Source: Ailanthus altissimus (Eukaryota > Streptophyta > Magnoliopsida > Sapindales > Simaroubaceae). Taken from it: a DNA stretch of 64,000 bases. The stretch is from positions 2,473,001-2,537,000 of the forward strand of contig OX327699.1 of NCBI GenBank assembly GCA_946807835.1, in the 5' to 3' direction. The translations under genes were made by a program, and so were the position numbers. This document shows, piece by piece, positions 35,046 through 45,130 of the stretch (positions are counted from its first letter, which is position 1; each line of letters begins with the position of its first letter). Under the pieces are notes generated by a model, which was not told the origin of the DNA, searched no databases, and saw only the letters and a list, made by a program, of their open reading frames with translations.

Positions 35046-36395
35046 AAGAAGAAGGCTTTCAATGCAATGTACGAGGCAAAATACGAGGGCGAACAGAGCC
35101 GTATGGGTTGTATGCAGCTGTTCAATTCCCTCAAAGCCAAGCAACGTGCAGACGCGCCAACGGGGACGGAGCTCGTGTACATGGAAGCCTATGTCAATTG
35201 CATCAAGACTCAAGTGTTAGTTGATACGGGGGCTACGCACAACTTCATTAAGCGTGCAGAAGCGGAACGCTTGGGCCTTTATGTGGAGAAAGGAGAGGGA
35301 TACCTCAAGTTCGTGAATGCAAGAGCCAAGCCGCTAGATGGGGTGGTTCGTGGAGCTGAAATTCACATTGGCAAATGGCACGGTGAGGTAAACTTCTCGG
35401 TAGCACCTCTCGATGATTTTGATGTGGTGCTAGGTATGGAGTTCTTACGGCAGTACAATATGGTGTTACTTCCTCAACACAACTATATTTGTATTTTGGA
35501 AGGAGGGCCTCGAATGATTCCGACGGTAGACATGCCCAAGGGTGGGCGATCCAAGCCAAACGCCAAGGTCCTTTCTGCAATGCAACTAAGGGTAGATGCT
35601 GGGCGCAAAGGAGGGTTACATTCAGCCTCAACAACGGGGGTGGATGATTCGGCAAATGGGGGCAAGGATGAAATACCGAAGGTTGTTGCAGAAGTGCTCG
35701 GGGAGCACAATGGGGTCAAGCCTACTGCCATACCGGAAGAACCGCCTTCAAGAGATGTAATTGATGGCAAGTTGGAGCTTGAGATTATGCTTCCAACTAT
35801 GGGGTTGACGCCTCCATCTGGGATGGGAGAGTTGCAGGGGCAGCTCGAGGAGTTGTTGGATGCAGGTGTCATCCAAAAGTCCAAGGTGTCACATGATGTG
35901 CATTTTCAGCACAAGGAGTGGGTCGAAGACAAGCAGCGGCGTGTCAAGCATAGTGCGGGGGACTTGGTGATGGAGACGATACTTCCACCACAACGCAAGT
36001 CAGCACGCCCACTTCACAAAGGCCTTGATCGTGGGGACGAAGGGCCAAGGTTGATTGCTAAGAGAGTTGGCAACGTCTCGCATAAGGTGGAGTTACCTTC
36101 GAGACAGCGGCAGTGGCGATATCAGGTGCATTCAGCAAGTTGTTGGAAGCAGTACCGTGGAGGTACGGGAGATGCAGAATTTGAGCCACACAACCGGGAA
36201 CCTTTGGGGATTTCCACACGCCATGAGAAAGGGGAGAAACTCAGGATGAGGCTTGAGTACTTTGTCGAGTGGAAAGGGTTGCCGGATGGGAGAACACGCT
36301 TGGGACACGAGAGCGCACAGCTAGAGTTCGCAGAATGGGGTGCGCAAGTTCCAACGAAGACGCGACGAGGGTGTCGCGTGAATTTGGTGGGGGAG
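35031..36395 (+). pseudogene. Protease + RT stub + integrase tail + chromodomain, copy 2
   Basis: One open frame of 498 codons (35031-36527). It holds the end of the zinc knuckle, the protease ('VLVDTGATHNFIK' near 35216-35250; 'DFDVVLGMEFLRQYN'), a variable linker, the RT start ('MGELQGQLEELLDAGVIQ'), then without a break the integrase C-terminus ('HKEWVEDKQRRVKHSAGD') and the chromodomain ('LEYFVEWKGLPDGR', 36252-36297). It runs through the polypurine tract into the LTR. It lacks all RT, RNase H and integrase catalytic residues, so at most it could supply protease and a chromodomain-bearing tail; gag upstream is broken. Confidence 0.8.
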
Positions 36396-36397
36396 AA

Positions 36398-36927
36398 TGT
36401 CACGCCCCAAATATTCTCAAGCAATTACTCGAGTATTTGGCGCGCGACAGGACCACCAAGGGAGGACTTAGTTCATTTTGGGTTAAATGGGCTAGAGCTT
36501 CTAGAAGGCCCAATGGATTTGGGTTAAAGCTACTTGCATGTGGTAGGTGGGGGAGTTTTCTAGAAAAGGCATATTCCATGAGATATTCTTTTGGTAGTTG
36601 GCATCTTTGAAATATTCCTTAGCATATTCTCCTCTTTTGATTTGGACCATTGGATTAGAGTTAATCCTAACCGTCCATTGTATATAGCTTTAGCTATAAA
36701 CAGGTGGTGTTCTCATTTGAGAAACCATCCTCCAAATTGTAGAAATACTCTTAGCTTGTAAGTGTATAGCTTTGTAATCTCTCTTTAGTAATAAAATACG
36801 AGAGCATTCTCTCAAACACTTGGTGTGCTTCTTCTTCATCTCTTTCTTTGGTTATAGGGGTCTTGTAGGCTGCTTAACACTAGCAAGTGTCTAAGGCCGT
36901 ACGGTTTCAAAAAATCGGGTCGTGACA
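36398..36927 (+). repeat. Chromovirus copy 2, 3' LTR
   Basis: 530 bp, tgtcacg..cgtgaca, preceded by the polypurine tract ggtgggggag at 36386-36395. Confidence 0.9.
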
Positions 36928-36931
36928 CTAG

Positions 36932-37919
36932 GTTGCGTGTTAACAATTGCCCACTCGAGCACGATTGGGTTATGTATCAACAATCGTGCGTCCGAGTACA
37001 TGATTGCGTCGCCTGTCAACAGTCGCACACCCAATTGCACGGTATAAGGAGTGAGAAAGAGTGTGATACCCTTTTTAGGTTTATCTTTTTCTTCGTCTCC
37101 AAATTTTTTTCCTCCAATTCATTGTAATTTTATGTTGATACTTTATTTCTTTTTTATTTTATTACAATACATTATCATTATATTTTTATATTTACATTTT
37201 TTTCATGCAAAATTTTTTAAAATATATTATTTATTCTCATTATACATATAAAATAATAATTAATATAAAAATAATTAAATAAATCATAACTTTTTTTTAT
37301 AAATTGATTCATTAAATTACTTTTTCTCAGTACAATAAGCTTTAAACTTATTTGGATAATATCAATTTTTTTTATCTATTTTGTGATTTAAGCAGTAAAT
37401 TTTTTTAGTTTTGTTATTAATAAACACAATTTTATTTATTTATTATTTTTTTGATAAATAAAAATTAATTAATAATATTTAATTATAAAAAATTATAATT
37501 TTTTTAAAGGGGTTCCTAGTGAATGTTTCCCTAATAACAATGTTGCAATGTTGTTAACTAATTTCTCCCCTTTTATGTCTTTGATGCTCACATGTTGCGA
37601 TTCGTTTGGTTTAATTTATAAAAAATAGATTAGTTCAATTTAAAATATCAAATTTTGTTCACTTCTAATTCTTTTTATTTAATTGAAAAAATAAAAAAAA
37701 CTCTCACATTTAAAAATATTTTAATTAGTCACGTAATAAAATATTATAATTATAAAAGTATTTTTATTCTTTTACTTAAATATAAAAATAATAATATAAT
37801 TAAAATAAAAATTACCGTTAAAATGTAATTTATACAAACTTCAATGGTAATACCCCCGTTATTTTAGCGATATCTTATGTATCGGATTTGACAATTATTA
37901 AGAGCCAAAAAAGAAAATG
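36932..37919. other. Host flank then AT-rich DNA, no gene
   Basis: The first 110 bp are GC-richer with repeated 'caatcgtgcgt/cagtcgcacacc' words and continue the DNA interrupted at 33340; the remainder is low-complexity A/T. Confidence 0.45.
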
Positions 37920-38420
37920 TAAATTTCACGGGGTGGACTTACAAGCTTTTGCGTATGGCAGGGGATGTGTCAGGTCAGCAATCAGAACCCTGATGGACGG
38001 TTGTGATGGGATTATATGGATGAAACCATTTTCAATTTTGTCTGTACAGATATAGTGTGGTGGGGGACCCATACAGCATGGGCGTGGGAAGCGTGACGTG
38101 AGGGGGAAAGCCAAATCAATCAATCAATCAAATCCCAAATTCACCCAAAAGCCGATACAGATTCAGGAATTGCCCATACCGTGAAGATCAGTCATCAGGA
38201 TCCTACGCCGTCCGATCCTCTGATCACTGCCTCAGAATCCACGTGGGTGGGTCCCTGTCTCTGATAGTGAGACATCGACCTCTCACAAGATGGGTTTGAT
38301 CACAGTGATGTCAATCCAATCACTTGTCGACACGTTTATTATGGTGGGTCCCAGACAGGTTCTATTTGGAATTTCCAACGCGCTTGCTGATTGCTGATGA
38401 TTGGAGTGAGCTGGTCATCC
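37920..38420. promoter_or_regulatory. GC-richer non-TE block, possible distal regulatory region
   Basis: It stands out from the A/T-rich sequence on both sides and shows no TE hallmark. It contains a palindromic G-box in 'ccacgtgg' (CACGTG at 38240-38245), (aatc)4 at 38114-38130, 'gccgtccgatcc' and several 'tgatcac/tgatgatt' words. It lies 1.9-2.4 kb upstream of the ZHD start codon. The minus open frame 37926-38123 has no recognisable domain. It could be a conserved non-coding element of the ZHD gene or a relic of another promoter; function is inference. Confidence 0.35.
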
Positions 38421-39594
38421 AATAAAAATGGCTATAACGAAACGATTATGTTTATAATTATAGTTTCAAATTTAGAAACTTTATTTGAAATGGTGGTTTA
38501 AAATTATTTTTTTAAAATTTAAAATATTATCTTTTTAGGGGATATTAATTTTCAGAAAATTCTTAAGTTTTTTAATAAAAAAATTTAAATTCGGGACCTA
38601 ACATAAGTGAAAGAAATAAATGTAATTTAAATGTATTGTTTATCATTATACTATTTATGCAAATACAAATGTATTGTTTAATTCTAAAAAATATTACCAA
38701 TCACTCAATTTAAAGAACAATATTACTAAAACACTACCTTCATTTTTAAATATAATTTTAAAAAACCTAGTTTGATATTATATAAATATTTATTATTTTT
38801 AATTCAATAATAATTTATTTATAAAATAATATTAATTTTAGTATGAGATATTTAAACATGAAAATAAATATAAATTAAAAATATGTGACATATGAGATAT
38901 TTATAATGATATCAAATTATTTTAAAGGAAAAACTTGTACAAAATACATATAAATAGTATAAAAAATTAATCACTTATATTATTTGAAGAATTTAAGCAT
39001 ATTTTTATCCTTAAACAAATTGTTTCCATATTCTTTTTTATTGGTTCTGATTAAAGATAAAAATTGGTATTTAGGGAATGCGATTTTTCATCTCCATCTA
39101 AATTTTTTCAATTAAGAAAGAAAAAACTAAAATGATCAAGGCTTTCTATATAATTTTTCAAGAATAATTATTTACAATTTGAAAATTTAAAATTATTTTT
39201 AGAACCATTACATTTATAACTTAAAAACTCTAAGTCTATAGTTACTAATGTTTATTTTAACCTTTTATCCTAGCATGTTAGATTTACAAGCTATATTTGT
39301 TAAATTTCATAAGCAGTATATAATGTTAAGCTTATAATATGTATCTATTTCAATAGTCAAATATTTTAAGGCAAGTTCATTATCATTTAAAACAAAAAAT
39401 TATTTTATTTTATTTTTAAATGATACTGTTGTTGATAAAAATCTATGCTTTCAAGATAATGAAAGATTAAAAATTTATTATTTTCAATTTCTAGGTTACA
39501 ATTTATGGTTTTTATTTTTTAACATTGTAAGTAGCTTTTTAAAAATAAATTCATTGCAACTAATTTATAATTTAAAAATTTTTTAAATAAATTT
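38421..39594. other. AT-rich intergenic DNA, no gene
   Basis: Low complexity, no open frame over 60 codons with any domain, no repeat border recognised. Confidence 0.5.
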
Positions 39595-39715
39595 TTTATT
39601 TTTAAATTAATGTATCAAATAATTATTAAGTAGTAAAATTGTATAAATTTTAAAATCATTTATTATACTATTTCATCATTTAATAGTTGCTTGATACATT
39701 ATTTAAGATAAAAAA
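39595..39715. mobile_element. AT palindromic MITE upstream of ZHD, copy 1
   Basis: Left arm 'aatgtatcaaataattatta' pairs with right arm '..taatagttgcttgatacatt'; the centre carries 'gtataaattttaaaatcattt'. Same family as 4409-4553 and 5228-5397. Confidence 0.55.
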
Positions 39716-39764
39716 ATTTAAAATATCATTTGAGAAGTGTATCAGTATTCTATAAATAATGCTA

Positions 39765-39925
39765 CAATTCTTAAATTATATCCCAAATTTAATATCTCAA
39801 ATTGAGTTATCAAATAATTATGAGTGATAAAATAGCACAAATTTTAAAATATTTATTATATTATTTTATTATTTAATAAATACTTGACACATCATTTAAA
39901 ATACTATTTAATATGTTTAACAATA
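39765..39925. mobile_element. AT palindromic MITE upstream of ZHD, copy 2
   Basis: 'gagttatcaaataattatga' pairs with '..taataaatacttgacacat'; flanks resemble 'taatgctac' and 'taatctaat'. Decayed copy. Confidence 0.45.
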
Positions 39926-39942
39926 ATCTAATTTTAAATAAA

Positions 39943-40045
39943 GAGTAATGTTAAATTTAGTGGTATTATAAATATTTTATTTTAAATTAATGTGACATTA
40001 AACAGTAAAATGATAAATTTTTTTAAGTCAATACCATTACTCAAT
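39943..40045. mobile_element. AT palindromic MITE upstream of ZHD, partial copy
   Basis: Starts gagtaatgttaaa, the family terminal repeat, then 'aatgtgacattaaacagtaa'. The right end is unclear. Confidence 0.35.
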
Positions 40046-40094
40046 AATTACTCACTAAAGGATAAAAAAATTGGACAAACATTATTCATTATGA

Positions 40095-40344
40095 TAGATA
40101 GATAAATAAAATAAACACATAAGCATCTTGTCCGTCTCCAGTGTCCAGTCTTAAATTCATTTCACGCTCTTTCCACAACCACGATTATTACCTCCTCAGT
40201 TTCTTCAACTCTTCTCCTCAGAAGAATTATTATTATTTCTAACAAAAGTCTGCTGCCCTAATCTCTTTTCTTAAACATCTACAATATACTCTCACCGATC
40301 CCTCCAATTCACTTCATTTTCTTCTTAGTTTAAAATTTTGGGAC
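40095..40344 (+). promoter_or_regulatory. ZHD gene core promoter and 5' UTR
   Basis: A TATA-like run (ataaataaaataaac, 40102-40116) preceded by (GATA)3 is followed by a C/T-rich stretch (40128-40230, 'tccgtctccagtgtcc', 'ctcctcagtttcttcaactc'), the usual composition of plant 5' UTRs. No ATG occurs between 40130 and 40344, so there is no upstream ORF. TSS position is estimated. The MITE cluster ends only about 50 bp upstream of this core promoter. Confidence 0.45.
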
Positions 40345-40977
40345 ATGGATCTCAGTCTGGTTCCATACCAGAAACAAGAAGAAAGCATCATCAAATACAA
40401 AGAATGCATGAGGAACCACGCGGCTTCCATCGGCGGCCACGCCAACGACGGCTGCGGCGAGTTCATGCCACGCGCAGATCGTGACAACTCCCTCACCTGT
40501 GCTGCATGCGGCTGCCATCGCAACTTCCACAGAAGAGAAGTGCCCGGCCACCAGCACTATCAGCCAGCCAAGCCATTGTTGCTTTTCAATAACCCGATGA
40601 ATGTGCTGCCCGCGTCGAAGCCCCTTGATGCGCGTTACGATCATGATTACGATGATCGACGGTCGGAGACGCCTGAGAGAGAAGAAGTGAATCTGAATGT
40701 GGGTCCCCCGGGACATGCAGGGAGATCAACGTCGGGGAAGAATAAGAGATTTAGGACCAAGTTTACGCAACAGCAGAAGGACAAGATGTTTGAGTTTGCT
40801 GAGAAAATTGGGTGGAGAATTCAGAGGCAAGATGACACCATGCTTAATCAGTTCTGTAGTGAAGTCGGTGTTAAGAGGAATGTGCTTAAAGTTTGGATGC
40901 ACAATAACAAGCATGCTCAACGTCGCAGAGATTCTGCTTCTCTGTCGCCAGTTCCGGCCCAATCTGTTGGAGTTTAG
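40345..40977 (+). CDS. Zinc-finger homeodomain transcription factor (ZHD family)
   Basis: Intact, intronless, 210 codons; plant ZHD genes are typically intronless. Plant-specific nuclear transcription factor that dimerises through its N-terminal finger and binds ATTA-core DNA by its homeodomain; family members act in flower, leaf and stress programmes. Visible domains: ZF-HD dimerisation finger at residues 16-65 ('IKYKECMRNHAASIGGHAND', 'GCGEFMP', 'CAACGCHRNFHRRE') with C21, H25, C37, C52, C55, C57, H58 and H62 present; acidic/proline linker 66-130; homeodomain about 132-194 with recognition helix 'NVLKVWMHNNKH' (179-190), diagnostic of ZHD proteins. A basic stretch 'KHAQRRR' ends the domain. 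Start chosen as the first ATG, in good context (G at -3 and +4). Codon use is GC-richer than the surroundings. The subgroup cannot be assigned by eye. Confidence 0.96.
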   Translation: MDLSLVPYQKQEESIIKYKECMRNHAASIGGHANDGCGEFMPRADRDNSLTCAACGCHRNFHRREVPGHQHYQPAKPLLLFNNPMNVLPASKPLDARYDHDYDDRRSETPEREEVNLNVGPPGHAGRSTSGKNKRFRTKFTQQQKDKMFEFAEKIGWRIQRQDDTMLNQFCSEVGVKRNVLKVWMHNNKHAQRRRDSASLSPVPAQSVGV

Positions 40978-41180
40978 ATGTCTACTGTATTCTGATTTTG
41001 TTCTTGTGTTCTTATTTCTTTTTAGTCTTTGTAATTAGATTTAGGGCCAAGAAAATGCAGCTAGGGCTTAGGTAGAAGAAAATATGTGCGTACTTTATTT
41101 TAAACTGATTGTTCCTTCCTTCGATAATTATCAATGACTAATTATGTTTATTATCTCTTTGTGCTTGAAATTTTGTAGTG
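40978..41180 (+). terminator. ZHD 3' UTR and likely poly(A) region
   Basis: T-rich sequence follows the TAG stop ('ttgttcttgtgttctta'), with near-upstream A-rich signals ('gtaattagat', 'aagaaaatatgtg') and T-rich far elements. The exact cleavage site cannot be set. Confidence 0.35.
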
Positions 41181-42401
41181 AAAGGAGAGCATGCATGTGA
41201 ATTTTGTGTTAAGGGAAAAAAGTAAAGAAATTTTTAAGATGTTATATCCATGATTATACATATGGGTTATGGTTCAAAACATCCCTAACCTTTTTATTTT
41301 TAGAATTAAAAACATCCCTAACTTTTAATCGCATGGTTGACTGTGATCTATAAAGCTTCAAGATATGGTGCCAATTGGCAAGGTCCTCTGCATGCTAGGG
41401 CATTGATGCATATTTTACGTTACCATGGTTTCGGTTTTAAGTCAATCATTATCAACATAATCTCAAGACTAATTAGGTTTTCAACTTACTTCCAAATCAA
41501 AATATGAATTCGTCTGTGTTTTTTTCTTAAATTTTCCTGTAATCAGATTAAATAATACAAATTTCTAAATGTTAATCATACACAAGCTGAATATGTGACA
41601 TTGTTTTCCCATCACTTCGAGCAAACATCGCCTTGTCTACCTCTGAACCTTAATGAGTTGTTTCTGTTCTCAACGAATTTTGTTTATTCTCAAAGAAGAA
41701 AAGAAAAAAGCTGTCGTCAAAAATGTAATTTATACCAAATCAGATATGACAGTGTTAATACCCCTAATTTTGAGCATGCGTGGTCTCAAAGTGCAGAAAT
41801 GTGGGACCAAACGATGGAAGAGAAAGACAAGACAAAGCTAGTTTTGGTTTCAAAGTTTCAACTTCGAATTGTCATAATATCTATCTAATATGTCTACGGT
41901 ATTGGGCTATAGATTAGATGGCGGTGGAATTGCTTAATATTCTATGTCATTATTATGCCTTTGCCCTCCTTTTAGCCGGACAGGTAGCTTATTGCTTTTG
42001 TATGCCCATACATTCTGAAACGACAAATTAAAGGCTTCACTTCATCCTTTAATAAAATATTAAAAAAAATCCGACCCTTAACAATTTAAGGAACATATAA
42101 ATTTAAATGATTTAAATTTTTTTATTAATATTTGTATTTTTTTTGTAAAGAATGGATTTTTATTTATTTTAATAATAAAAAAAAGCTATATCTTTTTTTT
42201 TAAAATTCTAAGAGTTTAGATGTTTTTTTTAATTAAAATAAATAAAAATTATTATTTAATAGAAATTTTAATAAAAATTTTAAAATTATTAAAGTCTACA
42301 TATCTATTTATTAAAATACGAAGGATTTAAATTTTTTTTTTCTAAAATATTCATTAAGTAAAAATTTCAAAATTTTGTTAAATTATAGTGTATCTATCCA
42401 A
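41181..42401. other. Gene-flanking DNA, no second gene
   Basis: Moderately AT-rich, becoming very AT-rich after 42050. The open frame 41595-41888 (97 codons) shows no domain or coding composition. No RNA gene seen. Confidence 0.45.
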
Positions 42402-42458
42402 GGGGACGAGGCTTAGCTAATCTTTCTTCGAATTAGCTTTTGCTCTAATATTTTTTTA
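42402..42458 (-). other. Internal-leader fragment outside the copia D 3' LTR
   Basis: 'gaggcttagctaatctttct' aligns with 'taggcttagcactaatctct' at 53288 and continues up to the LTR border in both places. Confidence 0.65.
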
Positions 42459-42794
42459 TTGTAGAAGTGTTCAAATACAAATAAAATAAGAAGAAAAAGA
42501 AAGAGTAAGATCAAGATCTATAAAAATACAAATAATTAATTACATGATTCAACAATAATAGTTTATATTTATGGTAGATTAAAAGATTTTAATTTTTTTT
42601 ATTAATTATCTAAAAATTATAAAAAATACAGATACAGAACTCTTAAATAATTTATTGGTATTCATTTTGTTTACACAAAAACAAAGACATTTAACTAGAG
42701 CTCCACCATAATGTAAACAAACACTTAGTATTTATTTAATTTTTTATTCTTTTTAAAAATTGTTTTTAATGTTTAATCAATCCTAAAGAATTAC

Positions 42795-44628
42795 TGTAAA
42801 TACAGTATGAGAATATATATGTGTAGTTAGTGAAATGTATATGCGTGTTATATACAATATGCAACAAAAACATAAAAAATATTTTAAAATTATATTTTTT
42901 AAATTTAATTCTATTACAATAATTAAAAATATATTTTTAAATACCGTTGATGTAATTGAACTGTTTTAATCATACAAAGTCTAATTTTGAAGTGATCACA
43001 TAAATAATTCTAATCTTAATAAACTCAAGAAGTTAAAATGATAACTTTAAATATGCAAGATGTTTTAAAGTTCAACTCTTGAACTCTCTCAAGTGGCCAA
43101 ACTAATTTTTTCAAGCTTTTTTAGCAATTTTTTATTTTTGTTTCACATATATGAATAATGGCCGAATTCAACCGAATTCATAAATTTTCTCAACTTCAAA
43201 CGAAAACCAATCTTTCATTCTTTTAATAGCCGAATCAAGCTTATCCCATAAGCGAAGATAAATGATTCCCAGCCACACTTGTCATCAAATCAAAGAATTG
43301 ATTTAAGGCCACAAATTAATTTTATTAATTAATTTAAACTTAAGGACACATGTCATTAATACAAAACTTGCTTAACAATTAAGATAAATTATTTTATTCA
43401 ATACGTATTCATTAAGTTTTGATTAAAATAATTAAAATAAATAAAAATACAATACGTGTCTTTTTTTAAAGGCGTTAAAAAAATTCTGTTTATCTAATAA
43501 ATTTTTTTAATTGAAATTTTCAACTCTAACTTTTACTTTAGTATTCAATAAACTAATTTCATATTGTAAAATTTTTTAAATTTATATTCGTTTATTTTAT
43601 AAAATATTTTTATAAATTTGTGAACATTTTTCCTCTCATATATTATTTATATAATAAAAATAACATATTAAATTATATAAGTTGAGACCAAAATATATTT
43701 TTATAGTTCTTCTATCATCTATATCCTGAAAGAGCAGAGACATAGATTATTATCGTTGAATTTTTATTTGGTCGATCATGAACTTATCTCAATATTTGTA
43801 TTTCTATAAATAATATATACAAACATTTTTGCGATATTCTTTTATCTTATACAAACTCTTTTTTCGAAGTTAATGTTTGTGGTCACAAGACTTTTTAAAT
43901 TACAATATCGAAGTATCAGGATATATAATTCACTCATATGAGCTAACAGATCTCATATTTATGCACATCGAACTTCATAATCATCTGATCATACCTAACG
44001 ATACCTAAAGATCAGACCATAAAAGGTCTCTAACATATGTAGAATCAAAGTATAGTGGATCACTCATAGGCCACTGTGACATTAGGTTAAAGAGCCATAA
44101 ATATTATTCAACTAGAGAAGGCCAACCATTAATGTCTATTGAAGGTCCTCGTAAGTTTGTTCAATACCTAGTTCTTATTGAATACTTGCATGCTTATATG
44201 AGTTTCCACTAAACTCAAAGTCTGCAAGACTAACCATCTTGATAATCAAGATATAGACATACGTTGATCTGAAAGGTTCATCGATCGACTCGTGGCGGCT
44301 AATATAGACTAGGAATGATGTATTTGAGAATATATTACATAATGACATTTTTTAGCATAATTTGTAACCTCTTGCAACTATATCATTACTATAATATTTT
44401 TAGGTCCTTGTCCTAGTTTAAATAAGGTTCTAACTATTAGAATACTAACTTTTAGTGCTGGCCTAAATATCTTTAGATCAGATTTAATCTTTTTTAGATC
44501 TTCAATGTTTGAAAAGTAACAAGATTAATAATATATAAATAAATAATAATTTATTAAAATGTACATTGTATAAATATCAAATAAATATTCATACAAAATG
44601 GAATGACACATAAGCACCATCTCCAACA
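42795..44628 (-). repeat. Copia C 3' LTR
   Basis: 1834 bp. The outer part (42795-43470) aligns to 49147-49880 and the inner end (44450-44628) to 49905-50082; the middle (43690-44440) is shared with the copies at 8094-9150 and 28276-29429, so the right LTR has a deletion rather than this one an insertion. Strongly depleted in C and G compared with the right LTR. Confidence 0.8.
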
Positions 44629-44641
44629 ACTCTTACTTGCT

Positions 44642-45130
44642 TTAGTGCCATTCACAATCATATCTTATACTCATCGATTTCACGTGTTTCTCAAACACAT
44701 TAAAAGTTAAGGCCTTAGTGAGTGGTTCAACTATATTATCTATAGAATTTACTCTATATATTATTACATCTCTTCTAACTAAGATATCTCTAATTATGTG
44801 ATATTTTCTCTCTGCATGCTTAGACTTCTGATGCATCATTGGCTTTGGCTTGAACAATTACCCCATTGTTGCCACAAAATAATGGGATAAGATCCACTGT
44901 ACTTGGGATTATTCCTAACTTTGCAACAAATTATGAATCCACACTACTTTCTTTATAGCTTCCAAAGCCATAATATATTCTATTTCCGTGGTAGAATCAG
45001 CTTTGAATGCCTTTTTTGCATTCTTCCAACTAAAAACAATATCGTTGAGAAGAAATACATATTTAGATGTAGACTTACTATCATCCGAATCAAAGTGAAA
45101 GTTTGAATTAGTGTATTCTCTCACTTGTAA
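44642..45130 (-). pseudogene. Copia C: RNase H
   Basis: Two minus-strand open frames: 44915-45124 ('SDDSKSTSKYVFLLNDIVFS', 'TTEIEYIMALEAIKKVVWIH') and 44642-44857 ('QKSKHAERKYHIIRDILVRR', 'IDNIVEPLTKALT'), separated by a frameshift. These are the usual copia RNase H blocks (D-S-K-S-T-S-G-Y, E-A-E-Y-x-A, K-H-I-x-x-x-x-H). Would degrade the RNA of the RNA:DNA hybrid. Confidence 0.8.

Larger units (their letters stand above)
33341..36927 (+). mobile_element. Non-autonomous chromovirus, copy 2
   Basis: 3587 bp, same orientation and structure as 18996-22583, with nearly identical internal sequence and the same RT-to-integrase deletion junction. LTRs 530 bp each, flanked by ctag (33337-33340 and 36928-36931). 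The LTR pair differs at about twenty sites, more than copy 1, so this looks like the older insertion. Its disabling mutations differ from those of copy 1. Confidence 0.9.

Noticed and set aside
37926..38123. 65-codon minus frame in the G-box block
   Set aside because: Short, no domain; the region looks regulatory rather than coding.
41595..41888. Possible small gene downstream of ZHD
   Set aside because: No recognisable domain, weak codon bias, no promoter or splice context.
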